Assembly (NCBI GenBank): GCA_903970395.1
Contig: CAJCIM010000039.1
Location: 1-33,867 of the forward strand
Direction: 5' to 3'
DNA: 33,867 nucleotides
Source: Acidobacteriaceae bacterium
GTDB taxonomy: Bacteria; Acidobacteriota; Terriglobia; Terriglobales; Acidobacteriaceae
Shown here piece by piece: positions 8,351 through 17,747 of the stretch. Under the pieces are notes generated by a model that ran no database searches, had not been told where the DNA came from, and saw only the letters and a list, made by a program, of their open reading frames with translations. The translations under genes and the position numbers were made by a program. Position 1 is the first letter of the stretch; each line of letters begins with the position of its first letter.

Positions 8351-8483
8351 GCATCCCCCTGCATGGCGGTCCTCCGACCGCTGCGGGCAAGGCCTTTGCA
8401 AAAGCTATTGGCGAGAAGATTTGGAGCGACCTGTCCCCCCGGCTCGCTGCGGTCAATGCGGACATTCGTGCCATGGATTGCGC

Positions 8484-8702
8484 ACCATCCCCAGTGTCAA
8501 TGCCACGCTGCTCACCGGCTATCCCTACAACGAGTTTTATGACTGGGACCTCTATTTCGAGAACCTATACCTTTCTTACTACGGCGTTTGGCAGTACTGC
8601 TTCACGAATCTAAAGGAGTTCCTCGACCGCGACCAGCCCGACGGGTATGTGAATCGTAGCCTCGTCAAGCAGCGCGATCGCCAGCAGTTCAAGCCATTTC
8701 TT
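8484..8702 (+). pseudogene. Remnant of an (alpha/alpha)6-barrel glycosidase (MGH1/GH63-like)
   Basis: The frame translates a stretch starting TIPSVNATLLTGYPYNEFYD and continuing with WDLYFENLYLSYYGVWQYCF and FLDRDQPDGYVNRSL through VKQRDRQQFKPFL. The GYPYNEFYDWDLYFEN motif and the following helices resemble the catalytic barrel of mannosylglycerate-hydrolase-like / GH63-type glycosidases. Only about 73 residues persist: there is no start, the upstream frame becomes unrelated, and it ends in a non-homologous tail (TIRVRVGLAP...). The full gene would be several hundred codons longer on both sides. It lies beside two intact glycosidases, consistent with a formerly larger glycan-degradation cluster. 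The exact family is from memory. Confidence 0.55.
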
Positions 8703-8832
8703 ACCATCAGAGTGCGAGTCGGGCTTGCCCCTTTCTCATTCGTTATTTCCGAATAGCAGGTGGCCCGCCCGGCCTGCCTTGCATGAGTGAATACATAAAA
8801 GAGTGAAGTCGATTAACCCGCCTCTGTAAAGG

Positions 8833-10241
8833 TCATGCAACCTGAATTGCGTCCGAAACTGGGATTGCAGGAAAGCAGACATAGAAGACGGTGCCGCTTG
8901 CCGCCCCTGGCTCTGCGTGGATGGATGCGTCGTGAACCTGGGTTATCCACTTCGCAATGGCCAGACCGAGGCCGTTGCCGCCCTCGGAGCGGTTGCGTGA
9001 GGCGTCGATGCGATAGAAGCGGTCGAAGATGCGGGGCATCTCCTCCTGGGGAATGCCGACTCCGGTGTCGCGCACTTCAAGGATATGGGCGGTGCCGGAG
9101 GCGCGGAGTTCGATGGCGATGCTACCGTACTTGCCCGTGTACTTGATGGCGTTGTCCAGCAGGATCGTGACGAGGCGTCGGATGAGCGAGGCGTCGCCGA
9201 GTATCCAGAGATCGTCTTGCATAGATACGGTGAGTTGCTGGTGCTTCATCTCGGTGCGGGCGAGCAGGTGGCCGCAGACTTCCTGGATGATATGGCTGAG
9301 TTCGAGGGGGCGGCGCTCGATCTGTTGCTGAGGGGTGTCGGCGCGGGCGGCGGCGAGCAGGTCGTCGAGCAGAGCGGCGGTGGACTGGCACTCTTTCATG
9401 ATGGTCTGCAGGGAGGCGCGGTACTCCTGGTTGGAGCGCGGGCGGCTGAGCGCAAGCTGCGTGGTGGCGAGCATCACGGTGATGGTGGTGCGGAGGTCGT
9501 GGGAGACGTCGCTGGTGAGTTGAGTGAGGCCCTTGACGGCCCGCTCCAGGCGCTCGAGGAGCTTGTTCCATGCTTCCGCGAGGCGTTGCAGTTCGTCGCC
9601 GGTGTCGCCGATGGGAAGGCGGCGATGAAGATCGTGGATGCCGAGTGTGCGAGCCGCGCGGGTGATGCGGTCGACGGGCTCAAGGGCGCGATGGCTGAGC
9701 ATGAAGCCGCCGGCGATGGCGGCGAGGAGCATGAGCGGAAGGAAGATGAGGTAAGAGGTCTCGACCATCTTCAGGATGTCGTAGTGCTCGTCCATGACGC
9801 CGGCCATGGTAAGCCGGACGGGATAGCCTTCAAGGTCGACCACATGCTGAAGGGTGCGGAAGGTGTGTCTGTCGAGAGTAACGATGTTAAAGCAGGGGTC
9901 CTTGCAGCCATCGCCTGTCCAGGGGATGCGGCCGCCGCCGTTGGGGCTCATGTAGATGGGTGTGCCGTCGAGTCGTGAGACTTCTAGGAGATCGGTGTCG
10001 GGGCTGACGAGCATGAAGTGATGCAGTTGCACGGCCAGCGGCGTGCCCGGAGCGAGGAACGGTTCTTCCTTGATGAAGTGGATCATGCGGGTCTCACGCC
10101 GCTGCATGGTCTGCTCGCGGGAGCTTGCGAGAGCGTGGCTGAGGTAGATGTAGGAGAAGATGCCGAGCGCGCTCATCCAGACCATGCTGAGCAGCACGTA
10201 CCAGAGGCAGAGACGGACTCGGAGGGAGCGGAGATTGAGGC

Positions 10242-10245
<4 letters not shown>
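8833..10245 (-). CDS. Two-component sensor histidine kinase (CusS/heavy-metal-sensor-like)
   Basis: 470 residues. TM1 at about 12-36, periplasmic sensor loop 41-164, TM2 at 165-186, HAMP at about 187-239, dimerisation/phosphoacceptor domain with H249 in SDVSHDLRT, and an ATPase domain with N box LLDNAIKYTG (362-371), G1 DTGVGIP (393-399), F box FDRFYR and G2 GNGLGLAIAK. It should autophosphorylate on H249 and pass phosphate to the partner regulator. The sensor loop has a C114/C118 pair (CKDPC), possibly redox- or metal-responsive. The start ATG overlaps the regulator's stop by 4 bp (ATGA), indicating translational coupling. The signal is unknown; the general layout resembles copper/silver sensors. 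Confidence 0.92.
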
Positions 10246-10916
<671 letters not shown>

Positions 10917-10960
10917 AGGATCCTCACAGACCGTTTCTTATGAACAGTCTGCACGTAGTT

Positions 10961-10976
10961 TGTGAATTCTCTGTGA
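10961..10976. promoter_or_regulatory. Tandem TGTGA half-sites, likely response-regulator box
   Basis: TGTGAATTCTCTGTGA has two direct TGTGA half-sites starting 11 bp apart, the spacing usual for OmpR/PhoB-type dimers bound in tandem. It lies between the regulator (minus) and the propeller operon (plus). Confidence 0.45.
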
Positions 10977-11122
10977 CCTGCACTGTTCCCTAAGCCTCGT
11001 CTAAGGCGGCGGGGCTTGAATGGGGTCATCGGAACCGCTGGTGTGCGCTTTGCTTCAACCATGACGGGCTTTTCCACCATTCACCGCGGGCTTCCGACAC
11101 CTCTGTCTGAAGGATGAACGAC

Positions 11123-12190
11123 ATGATTTTTTCATCACGGATGCGCAAGGGCTTCGCGCATACTGCGATCGCTGTAGTGACCGCAATGCTTGGACTCGCA
11201 GTGGCTGTGGATGCGACGGCGCAGCAAGGGCCGCTGACGCAGATCCATGCGACGGCGCTGCCTGAGATCACGGGCGACTTCGACCACTTCGCCGTAGACA
11301 CGAAGCGCAACCACCTCTTTGTTTCGGCTGAGGTACATCATTCGGTGGAGATGTTCGACCTGCATACGGGTGAGCATCTGCAGAGCATCTCCGGGTTCAA
11401 GACGCCGCACTCGCTGGCGTTCGCACCGGAGAAGGATGAGTTGCTTGTAGCGGACGGCGGCGACTCTTCGCTGATCGTGATTGCGGCGACGGACTTCCAT
11501 CGCATCGAACGCATCCAGTTGATCGACGGCTCGGCGACGGGCAAGGGCGACTCCCCGGATGCGGCATATTACGACGCGGCGAAGCGGCTTTGGTACATCG
11601 GCAACGGTGGGGTCTCGGCGAACCTTCCGGACTCGACGATCTCGATCTTCTCGGTGGATGAAGGCAAGCTGCTGGATGCGAAGTTCAGCGTTCCGGGCAA
11701 CAACGTGGAGAGCATCGGCGTGGACGATCTGCATCGCCGGCTGTATGTGAACATCCGCGACAAATCTGTGATTGGCGTCTACGACCTTGACACCCAGAAG
11801 CTCCTCACGACATGGACAACGCCGGGTCTGAACCGCAACACGGCGCTGGCCGTGGATGTGAAGGACCAGCGCATCTTCGTCGCGGGACGCAAGCCGGGGA
11901 TGTTCTATGTCTTCGACCAGGACGGCAAGGTGGTGAGCCAGTTGCCGTGCGCGGACAATAACGACGATATGACCTACGATGCTGCGTCGAAGCGGATCTA
12001 TGTGAGCGGAACGCAGGGCTTGAGCATCTTCCATCAGGATTCGGCGGACAGCTACAGGGAGATTCTGCGTCTGCCGACGAACGGCGCGAAGACATCGTTT
12101 CTAGTGCCTTCGCTGAAGCAGTTTTATGCAGTCCATCCGAAGAACGTGATCGACGACGCCGGGCTGCTTGTCTATCGCGTGAACCCGTAA
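11123..12190 (+). CDS. Exported YncE-like (YVTN) beta-propeller protein
   Basis: 355 residues from ATG 11123, chosen because AAGGA at 11110-11114 is 8 nt upstream; the ATG at 11114 overlaps that site. The signal peptide runs to about DATAQ. The body is a seven-bladed propeller of the YVTN/YncE class: repeated blades such as HLFVSAEVHHSVEMFDLHTG, SLAFAPEKDELLVADGGDS and RLYVNIRDKSVIGVYDLDT. Such proteins act in the periplasm; E. coli YncE has been tied to iron stress and DNA binding, but most are unassigned. First gene of an operon with the Cache-like protein (gap 40 bp) and the TonB receptor. Ala codons favour GCG (6 of the first 10, none GCC), unlike ctaB. Confidence 0.85.
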   Translation: MIFSSRMRKGFAHTAIAVVTAMLGLAVAVDATAQQGPLTQIHATALPEITGDFDHFAVDTKRNHLFVSAEVHHSVEMFDLHTGEHLQSISGFKTPHSLAFAPEKDELLVADGGDSSLIVIAATDFHRIERIQLIDGSATGKGDSPDAAYYDAAKRLWYIGNGGVSANLPDSTISIFSVDEGKLLDAKFSVPGNNVESIGVDDLHRRLYVNIRDKSVIGVYDLDTQKLLTTWTTPGLNRNTALAVDVKDQRIFVAGRKPGMFYVFDQDGKVVSQLPCADNNDDMTYDAASKRIYVSGTQGLSIFHQDSADSYREILRLPTNGAKTSFLVPSLKQFYAVHPKNVIDDAGLLVYRVNP

Positions 12191-12230
12191 GAGTTTCGTT
12201 CTCAACAGCTTCAAAAAAAGAGGATTCGTC

Positions 12231-12716
12231 ATGTTTGCAGCACACAGCATTGCAGTGATCGCCATTCTGGGCGGCATGTTTCAGCAGCCTTCACCTCTAC
12301 CAGCGAACTATATCCATGTGGATGCACCCGCGGCAGCGCGCCTTATCGCAGAAGAGAAGGCCAAACACACAGAGATCAAGAAGCTCGGCCTTCATGGCGT
12401 GCCTCCCGCGGCTACCGACAACGTCATCATCGCCAGCGATACGCCGAGCAAGGTGGGGAAGAAGTCGTCGCCTGCTGATCTCGAGAAGCTGGCGCAGCAC
12501 AAGGCGATCGCAGTGCGCATCGAGAAGGAAGGCATCTACGATCTTCTGCTGCCCATCACGGACGTGCATGGTGGCGATCTCGACGGCGGCTTCGTGGTGA
12601 TGGAAGTCCCGTTCGAAAAGGCAGCCAGTGAGGCCGACGCGCTGAAGATCGGCGTGCAGATCCGCGATGAGATCCAGTCGCAGATCAAGAGCAAAGACGC
12701 TCTCTACCAGCCGTAA
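12231..12716 (+). CDS. Exported stand-alone Cache-like sensor domain protein (tentative)
   Basis: 161 residues with a short hydrophobic N-terminus (MFAAHSIAVIAILGGMF), probably a signal peptide or anchor. AGAGGA upstream gives a ribosome site. The segment ending in VIIASDTPSKVGKKSS and continuing through EGIYDLLLPITDVHGGDLDGGFVVMEVPF has the strand pattern of the second half of an extracytoplasmic Cache/PDC domain (the xIxASDxPxxVGK and YxxxxPIxDxxG motifs). There are no further helices or output domain, so it is a free-standing periplasmic domain. Set between an exported propeller and a TonB receptor and opposite a two-component pair, it may bind a ligand for the module. The domain call is by motif reading only. 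Confidence 0.6.
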   Translation: MFAAHSIAVIAILGGMFQQPSPLPANYIHVDAPAAARLIAEEKAKHTEIKKLGLHGVPPAATDNVIIASDTPSKVGKKSSPADLEKLAQHKAIAVRIEKEGIYDLLLPITDVHGGDLDGGFVVMEVPFEKAASEADALKIGVQIRDEIQSQIKSKDALYQP

Positions 12717-12745
12717 ACCGGCACATTCCTGAAAGGAGTCCCACG

Positions 12746-15718
12746 ATGAAACATCTCCTCCTCGCTCTGCTGCTTTTATGCTCGGTCACGGTGTTTGCCC
12801 AGACCGATCGCGCAACGATTACCGGAACCGTGACCGACCGCACGGGCGGTCGCGTCGCCTCCGTGGAGATCACCGTCACCTCGCTTGCCACTGGAATCGA
12901 GAGCCACAGCAAGACCAACGGCTCGGGCGTATACACTGTATCGTCCCTGACGACCGGAGCTTACAAGGTCAGCTTCGATGCCACCGAATTCAGCAAGCGC
13001 GAGGTGAACGAGCTTCGATTGGATGTTGGCGAGACGCGCAGTCTCTCGGTGGCTCTCGATGTGGCAGGCGTTGCGACGACCGTAGAGGTGACGCCGGCCG
13101 ATGGCGGGCTCTCGAAGTCGTCTGCCGAGATCGGCGGCGTCGTGCATGGATCGCAGGCGACGGAGATTCCGCTGAACGGCCGCAACTACGTGGGTCTGGT
13201 CGCGCTGGTGCCGGGAGCGATCGACTCCGGCACGGGAACGCAGGACCAGGTGCGCTTCGGCGGACTCTCGGACGAAGATAACAATTGGCATCTCGATGGC
13301 GTGGACAATTCAGGCATCAATCACCAGTACGAGAAGGTGGCGATCCGGCTGCAGCCTTCGACGGAGTCGATTGCCGAGTTCCGCGCGAACAGCGTGGCGT
13401 ACAGCGCGGACCAAGGTGGGACTCCGGGCGGCCAGATTGAACTGGTTTCGAAGAGCGGCAGCAACAACTTCCATGCTTCGGCGTGGGAGTTTCTGCGCAA
13501 TACGTACTTCGATGCGACACCGTGGAATACCAAGGGCACCGTGCCTACGCTGCATTTGAATAACTTTGGCGCGAACCTTGGTGGCCCGCTGCTGAAAGAG
13601 AAGTTCTTCTTCTTCGTGAACTGGGAGTCACTGCGGCAGTCGCAGAATCTCTCCGTGACCGGCACGGTGCCGAGCGCGAGCTTCCGTGCTGCGGTGCTGG
13701 CGAAGTCGCCCGCGCTTGCAACGATTCTGAACGAGTATCCGATTGGGACAGTTGCGATCGCGGGCAATGCGAACGCTGTGACCTGGTATGGGAATGCGCC
13801 TTCCACCGACCGGGAAGACTCCGGCCTGGCGCGCGTGGACTACCGTGTGAACGATCGCACGAATGCTTTCATCCGCTACGCGACGGACCACTATGCTGTC
13901 GTGTCGCCGGGCGATCTGACGGGACTTGGGTTCACAACGCTGACGACGCCGAACATCGTCCTCGGCATACAGCACACGTTCAGCCCGACGCTCATGAACG
14001 ATGCGCGAGTTGGCTTCAACCGGGCTGCGTTCACGCAGGGCGAGACGGGAACGCTACCGTTCTCGGTTGCCGTGACCGGAGCGTTTACCAAGCTGGATGA
14101 TGCGACTGGGTCGGTGCGTTACGACAACTCCTTCAGCTTCATCGATGACATAACGCTGGTACGCGGACGGAACACGATCAAGGCCGGCGTGACCGTGCGC
14201 CGTGTGCAGGAGAATAAAGCGTCGCCGAGCGTACCGGACGAGATCTATACCTACGCGAGCACGACCAACTTCCTGAACAACCTGATGGACTCGGACTCTT
14301 ACTCCGGCATTGTGCCGCTGACCGGCCAACGCAAGACGGAGTACTTCGGCTATGTGCTGGATCAAGTGCAGGTCAATCAGGACCTGACGGTGAATGCGGG
14401 TCTGCGATATGAGTACTTTGGCGTGGACCATGAGGTGGAGGGTCGTGGCATCGTGGTCGATCCGCTGGCTTGTGCGAACGTGATCTGCCCCACGGGTACG
14501 GGATGGTACAAGCCGAATGTGCTGGACTTCTCGCCGCGTGTGAGCTTTGCTTACTCGCCGGTAAGGCTGGGTGGTAAGAGCGTTGTGCGCGCGGGGTACG
14601 GGATCTACTTTGGCGAAGGGCAGTTCGGAAACCTGGGAACGCCGATCGGCAATCTCTCCGACAAGTACACGCTGACGCAACAGCAGGCGCCGGGGTTGAG
14701 CTATCCGACGACGCCTTATCTTGGAGCCGCGGCCACGAGCTTCTCGCCTTCGGGATCGCCGCTGAACCGCAAGGATACGGCGGTTGAAGAGTGGACGATC
14801 TCGGTGCAGCAGGAGGTCGCGAAGCAGACGATCGCACAGGTGGCTTACTTTGGGACGCATGCTTCGCATGTGTTCTCGGACGTGACGCTGAATGGAATCG
14901 ATCCGGCGACGGGGAAGCGGCCGTATGCGGGTTACTCCACGATCGACTATCGTGGTTCGGCGAACGATGCGAAGACCGAAGCGCTGCAGGTTGGTCTGCG
15001 CCGCGACTTCTCGACGGGGCTGCTGGTATCGGCGAACTATGAGTTGTCGCACTCGCTGGACAACGGCGGCATCGGCGGCGGCGAGGCCGATATTCCACAG
15101 GACATCAACTGCCATATTTGCGAGTACGCGAACAGCGACCAGGACATGCGGCACTACTTCAGTGCGAGCACGATCTGGAAGCTGCCGGCGGGACGTGGTC
15201 ATACTTTCCTGGGGAATGGTTCGCGCATTGCCGACCTGGTCGTGGGTGGCTGGCAGTTGAGCGGCATTGGGACGGCGCGCAGCGGTCTGCCGGTGAACAT
15301 CACCATTAGCCGCAGCGCGAGCGCTCTGCCTGACCAGTTGAACAAGAACCAGCGGCCGAATCTTGTTCCCGGGGTTTCGATTTACGCGGCGAACAAGACG
15401 CCGACGAGCTGGTTCAACCCGGCGGCGTTCTTGGCACCGGCCGCGCAGGTGCATGGCGACCTGGGACGTAACGCCGCGCGGGCACCGGGGCTGTGGCAGT
15501 TCGACACCGGCGTGAACAAGCGCTTTCCGGTAACGGAGCGGCTGGGCATCAACTTCCGCGCGGAGGCCTTCAACCTCTTCAACGTTGCACACTATGGCAC
15601 GCCGGCTAGCGTCTTCGCGGGCAGCAACTTCGGCGTGATTACGTCTCCGTTCAGCAGCAATGCGGTTGGCGTGGGCACGGCGCGAGAGCTGCAGTTTATG
15701 CTGCGGGCTGACTTCTAG
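12746..15718 (+). CDS. TonB-dependent receptor, Oar-like with N-terminal Cna-B domain
   Basis: 990 residues; AAAGGAG lies about 8 nt upstream of the ATG. Signal peptide MKHLLLALLLLCSVTVFAQ. Residues about 22-110 form a carboxypeptidase-regulatory/Cna-B-like domain (ATITGTVTDRTGGRVASVEI...). A plug domain follows (ATEIPLNGRNYVGLVALVPG; GGLSDEDNNWHLDGVDNSG; ELVSKSGSNNFHASAWEFLRN). The rest is an outer-membrane beta-barrel ending in LQFMLRADF with the usual terminal aromatic residue. Such Oar/SusC-like receptors are numerous in Acidobacteriota and usually import large or complexed nutrients, or act in adhesion. Last gene of the propeller/Cache operon. Substrate unknown. A 618-codon open frame on the opposite strand is an artefact of codon bias. 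Confidence 0.93.
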   Translation: MKHLLLALLLLCSVTVFAQTDRATITGTVTDRTGGRVASVEITVTSLATGIESHSKTNGSGVYTVSSLTTGAYKVSFDATEFSKREVNELRLDVGETRSLSVALDVAGVATTVEVTPADGGLSKSSAEIGGVVHGSQATEIPLNGRNYVGLVALVPGAIDSGTGTQDQVRFGGLSDEDNNWHLDGVDNSGINHQYEKVAIRLQPSTESIAEFRANSVAYSADQGGTPGGQIELVSKSGSNNFHASAWEFLRNTYFDATPWNTKGTVPTLHLNNFGANLGGPLLKEKFFFFVNWESLRQSQNLSVTGTVPSASFRAAVLAKSPALATILNEYPIGTVAIAGNANAVTWYGNAPSTDREDSGLARVDYRVNDRTNAFIRYATDHYAVVSPGDLTGLGFTTLTTPNIVLGIQHTFSPTLMNDARVGFNRAAFTQGETGTLPFSVAVTGAFTKLDDATGSVRYDNSFSFIDDITLVRGRNTIKAGVTVRRVQENKASPSVPDEIYTYASTTNFLNNLMDSDSYSGIVPLTGQRKTEYFGYVLDQVQVNQDLTVNAGLRYEYFGVDHEVEGRGIVVDPLACANVICPTGTGWYKPNVLDFSPRVSFAYSPVRLGGKSVVRAGYGIYFGEGQFGNLGTPIGNLSDKYTLTQQQAPGLSYPTTPYLGAAATSFSPSGSPLNRKDTAVEEWTISVQQEVAKQTIAQVAYFGTHASHVFSDVTLNGIDPATGKRPYAGYSTIDYRGSANDAKTEALQVGLRRDFSTGLLVSANYELSHSLDNGGIGGGEADIPQDINCHICEYANSDQDMRHYFSASTIWKLPAGRGHTFLGNGSRIADLVVGGWQLSGIGTARSGLPVNITISRSASALPDQLNKNQRPNLVPGVSIYAANKTPTSWFNPAAFLAPAAQVHGDLGRNAARAPGLWQFDTGVNKRFPVTERLGINFRAEAFNLFNVAHYGTPASVFAGSNFGVITSPFSSNAVGVGTARELQFMLRADF

Positions 15719-15833
15719 CGGTTGTTTCGAAACCGTGGCAATGACTTCGTAAACTTGACTCCGGGGATACGCAATTACTGCTATGGAAAAACGGACTTCT
15801 ACTCCAAAGGGACGAAGTGTTTCTGTGGTTTCT

Positions 15834-15855
15834 CCCTCGGATGGTTCTCCGAGGG
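15834..15855 (+). terminator. Stem-loop after the TonB receptor gene
   Basis: CCCTCGGA (15834-15841), loop TGGTTC, TCCGAGGG (15848-15855): a perfect 8-bp stem about 115 bp past the stop. There is no T-run (GCCTAATT follows), so termination is only possible. Confidence 0.4.
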
Positions 15856-15974
15856 GCCTAATTGACTTGTGCCAACCGGCCCCGTTCCAAGTTCCCAGTG
15901 GCATATTCACTTAGCGCGTGAAAATCCAGAGGTCACCGCTTGCCGCGTTATAGTAATTTAGGTGTTGCCGCGCG

Positions 15975-16054
15975 TTCATTTCTCTCTTGACCCGCTTATG
16001 GTTAGGTTCGCAAGATTAGATTGCGAACCACGTGGCGCTCTTGAAAGAAATGAA
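15975..16054. repeat. Nested inverted repeats, possible element end or structured RNA
   Basis: Outer arms TTCATTTCTCTC (15975-15986) and GAAAGAAATGAA (16043-16054) match at 11 of 12. The inner perfect arms GGTTCGCAA (16005-16013) and TTGCGAACC (16021-16029) have a 7-base loop. Together they form an 80-base symmetrical unit immediately before the 20-bp repeat array. Confidence 0.5.
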
Positions 16055-16063
16055 AAGCCAAAC

Positions 16064-16143
16064 GTGTCAAAACTGACATGAAGAATTGTCCAATGACATG
16101 AAACTATGTCTAGTGACACAAAAGAATGGCCAGTGATGCCGAA
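16064..16143. repeat. Four 20-bp-phased degenerate direct repeats (IS21-end-like)
   Basis: TGA cores start at 16074, 16094, 16114 and 16134, exactly 20 bp apart, each preceded by a TGTC/TGGC-type element: TGTCAAAACTGACA, TTGTCCAATGACA, TGTCTAGTGACA, TGGCCAGTGATG. The phased array with AATGGCCAGTGA recalls the multiple transposase-binding repeats inside IS21-family ends. No transposase gene is present in the window, so it would be a solitary relic. Alternatively it is a two-turn-phased regulator site for ssb. Confidence 0.5.
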
Positions 16144-16173
16144 TTTTGGCTCTTGGCAACAACGGAGTACAAC

Positions 16174-16656
16174 ATGGCAAAAGGCGTCAATAAAGTCTTC
16201 CTCCTCGGCAACCTGGGCAAGGACCCCGAGATTCGCACCACCCCGAACGGCATGACCGTCGCCACCTTCTCACTCGCCACCGCCGAGCGCGCGAAGGATC
16301 AGACCGGCAACTGGGTCGACAAGACCGAATGGCACAACCTCGTCGCCTTCCAGCGCACCGCTGAGATCATCCGCGACTACGTCAAGAAGGGTTCGCAGGT
16401 CTACATCGAGGGCAAGCTCCAGACCCGCTCCTGGGACGACAAGATCTCCGGTGAGAAGAAGTACCGCACCGAGATCCTCGTCAACGAGCTCACTCTTCTC
16501 GGCGGCCGTGGTGAAGGCGGCAGCGGCAGCTCCTCCTCCGGCGGCTACTCGCGCTCGTCATCGGCCTCGTCTTCCGCCGGCTCCTACAGCGGTGCAGCCG
16601 CCGCCACACCGGACTACGCCGACCAGCAGATCACCGACGACGACATCCCGTTCTAG
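16174..16656 (+). CDS. ssb: Single-stranded DNA-binding protein
   Basis: 160 residues. Binds single-stranded DNA during replication, recombination and repair, and recruits partners by its C-terminal tip. The OB-fold spans about 1-108 (NKVFLLGNLGKDPEIRTTPN; FSLATAERAKDQTGNWVDKT; WHNLVAF; KKGSQVYIEGKLQTRSW). A Gly/Ser-rich linker follows, then the acidic tip ITDDDIPF, which is the canonical DDDIPF end. Start at ATG 16174 is set by GGAG at 16164-16167, 6 nt upstream; an in-frame ATG at 16126 would begin inside the repeat array. Codon use returns to the C-ending backbone style. Secure. Confidence 0.97.
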   Translation: MAKGVNKVFLLGNLGKDPEIRTTPNGMTVATFSLATAERAKDQTGNWVDKTEWHNLVAFQRTAEIIRDYVKKGSQVYIEGKLQTRSWDDKISGEKKYRTEILVNELTLLGGRGEGGSGSSSSGGYSRSSSASSSAGSYSGAAAATPDYADQQITDDDIPF

Positions 16657-16680
16657 CTGCCTCTCCAAGGGCCTTACAGC

Positions 16681-17706
16681 GTGCGTACCCCTCCATCGCG
16701 TCTCGTCAGGACCTCAGCCCTCACTCGCTGCGGCCTCGCGTTGCTTACGCTCTGCTGTCTCGCACTCACGTCAGCAGCAGCCGCCCAACGCCACAACGGA
16801 CTCTCGTCGCCGCCCACCGCGCCACCGCAAGCAAAGGGCGGCGCGGGCGCGCCCATCGTCCCCGTCAGCACAGGCATGGGAGCGCTCCAGTTCCTCGCCG
16901 TCAACTACGGCGTGCCTGCACCGCAGTCGCTCACTCGCCAGCTCGAAGCCGACGATGACCGCACCCGCGCCGCAGCGCTCTCCGCCATCGGCTCACCGCC
17001 GCAGTACTTTGTGCACGGACACATTCCGTTCCCGCACTCCATTCAACTCAGCTTCGTAGACCTCGGCATCACGGACGAGCTCGACGCTGTCCTCACCGTC
17101 GAGCTGGACCAGCACCTCGTCAGCGCCATCCTCGCCCCGCACGGCGACAGCTGGTCGCGTATCGCCACCCTGACCTACGCCACCACCTTCACCGACCCCA
17201 CAACGACGCCCGCGACCTTTCTCAACATCGTTCGCTCGCTGATGCAGCACGAGCGTTACCGCGCCGTCTATCGCACCACCACCAACGCCACGAACGGAGA
17301 CTTCACCGAGAACGAAGCGCATCTCCGCATCCTGAACGGTAAAGCAGTCATCCTCATCAGCTTTGTTTCAGATGCCCGCATCTGCAACTCCATAGGCAAA
17401 CACGCCGGCTGCGACCTCACCCGCCGCTGGCTGCAACCTGACCCCGCAGATCCAACGCAACACTTCCTTCTCATCAGCGCAACCGGACACCTTACCCCGC
17501 ACGAAGCCGCAGACCCTCTCGCCAGCGCTCCCGACTTCCAAATGTCGCACCTCCACACCTTCAGCTGCCAGCCTTACACATACTCAGACACCACGCAGCG
17601 CTACGAACCGACCGCCAACAACGGCCCTTGCCCAACCACAACCACAGCGCCGCCACTGGATCACCCCGAGCCGCCAAAACCTGCCTCACCCACTCCATCT
17701 CATTGA
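16681..17706 (+). CDS. Exported protein of unknown function
   Basis: 341 residues from GTG 16681, with AAGGG about 9 nt upstream and only 24 bp after the ssb stop. Signal peptide with n-region SRLVRTSALTRCG and hydrophobic core LALLTLCCLALTSAAAAQ. The mature part begins Pro-rich, then a mixed alpha/beta region (about 55-300) containing PQYFVHGHIPFPHSIQLSF, ELDAVLTVELDQHLVSAIL and SFVSDARICNSIGKHAGCDLTRRW, and ends in a Pro/Thr tail (PEPPKPASPTPSH). Several Cys in the C-terminal half (ICNSIGKHAGC; SCQP; PCPT) suggest disulfides. No family recognised. Co-directional with ssb and cyaY. Confidence 0.75.
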   Translation: MRTPPSRLVRTSALTRCGLALLTLCCLALTSAAAAQRHNGLSSPPTAPPQAKGGAGAPIVPVSTGMGALQFLAVNYGVPAPQSLTRQLEADDDRTRAAALSAIGSPPQYFVHGHIPFPHSIQLSFVDLGITDELDAVLTVELDQHLVSAILAPHGDSWSRIATLTYATTFTDPTTTPATFLNIVRSLMQHERYRAVYRTTTNATNGDFTENEAHLRILNGKAVILISFVSDARICNSIGKHAGCDLTRRWLQPDPADPTQHFLLISATGHLTPHEAADPLASAPDFQMSHLHTFSCQPYTYSDTTQRYEPTANNGPCPTTTTAPPLDHPEPPKPASPTPSH

Positions 17707-17734
17707 GGTCACGCCGCCAACCAACGCCAGCCAT

Positions 17735-17740
17735 TACACT
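17735..17740 (+). promoter_or_regulatory. -10-like TACACT placed for leaderless cyaY transcript
   Basis: TACACT ends 7 nt before the cyaY ATG (17748), so transcription would begin at or next to the A of the start codon. No Shine-Dalgarno is present. No -35 consensus is visible. Confidence 0.4.
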
Positions 17741-17747
17741 GAGACAG

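Larger units (their letters stand above)
8135..8832. other. Non-coding/decayed interval with hairpin and glycosidase remnant
   Basis: About 700 bases between the GH106-like gene and the histidine kinase. It contains an IR (8323-8350) and a remnant of an (alpha/alpha)6-barrel glycosidase (8484-8702). The remainder has only short overlapping frames with no recognisable product. Confidence 0.6.
15719..16173. other. Structured intergenic region before ssb
   Basis: 455 bases with no gene. In order: a stem-loop (15834-15855), a nested inverted repeat (15975-16054) and four 20-bp-phased direct repeats (16064-16143). AT content is visibly higher than in the flanking genes, which fits imported or mobile sequence. 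Confidence 0.6.

Noticed and set aside
9085-9978. 297-codon plus-strand frame opposite the histidine kinase
   Set aside because: Gly/Val/Asp-rich composition with no motifs, while the minus strand encodes all kinase motifs in order.
14054-15910. 618-codon open frame on the minus strand opposite the TonB receptor gene
   Set aside because: It is very Arg-rich, lacks any recognisable motif and mirrors the codon bias of a gene with clear receptor domains; an antisense shadow.
16064-16143. CRISPR array
   Set aside because: Units are only 20 bp with no unique spacers, repeats are degenerate and no cas genes are near; phased direct repeats fit better.
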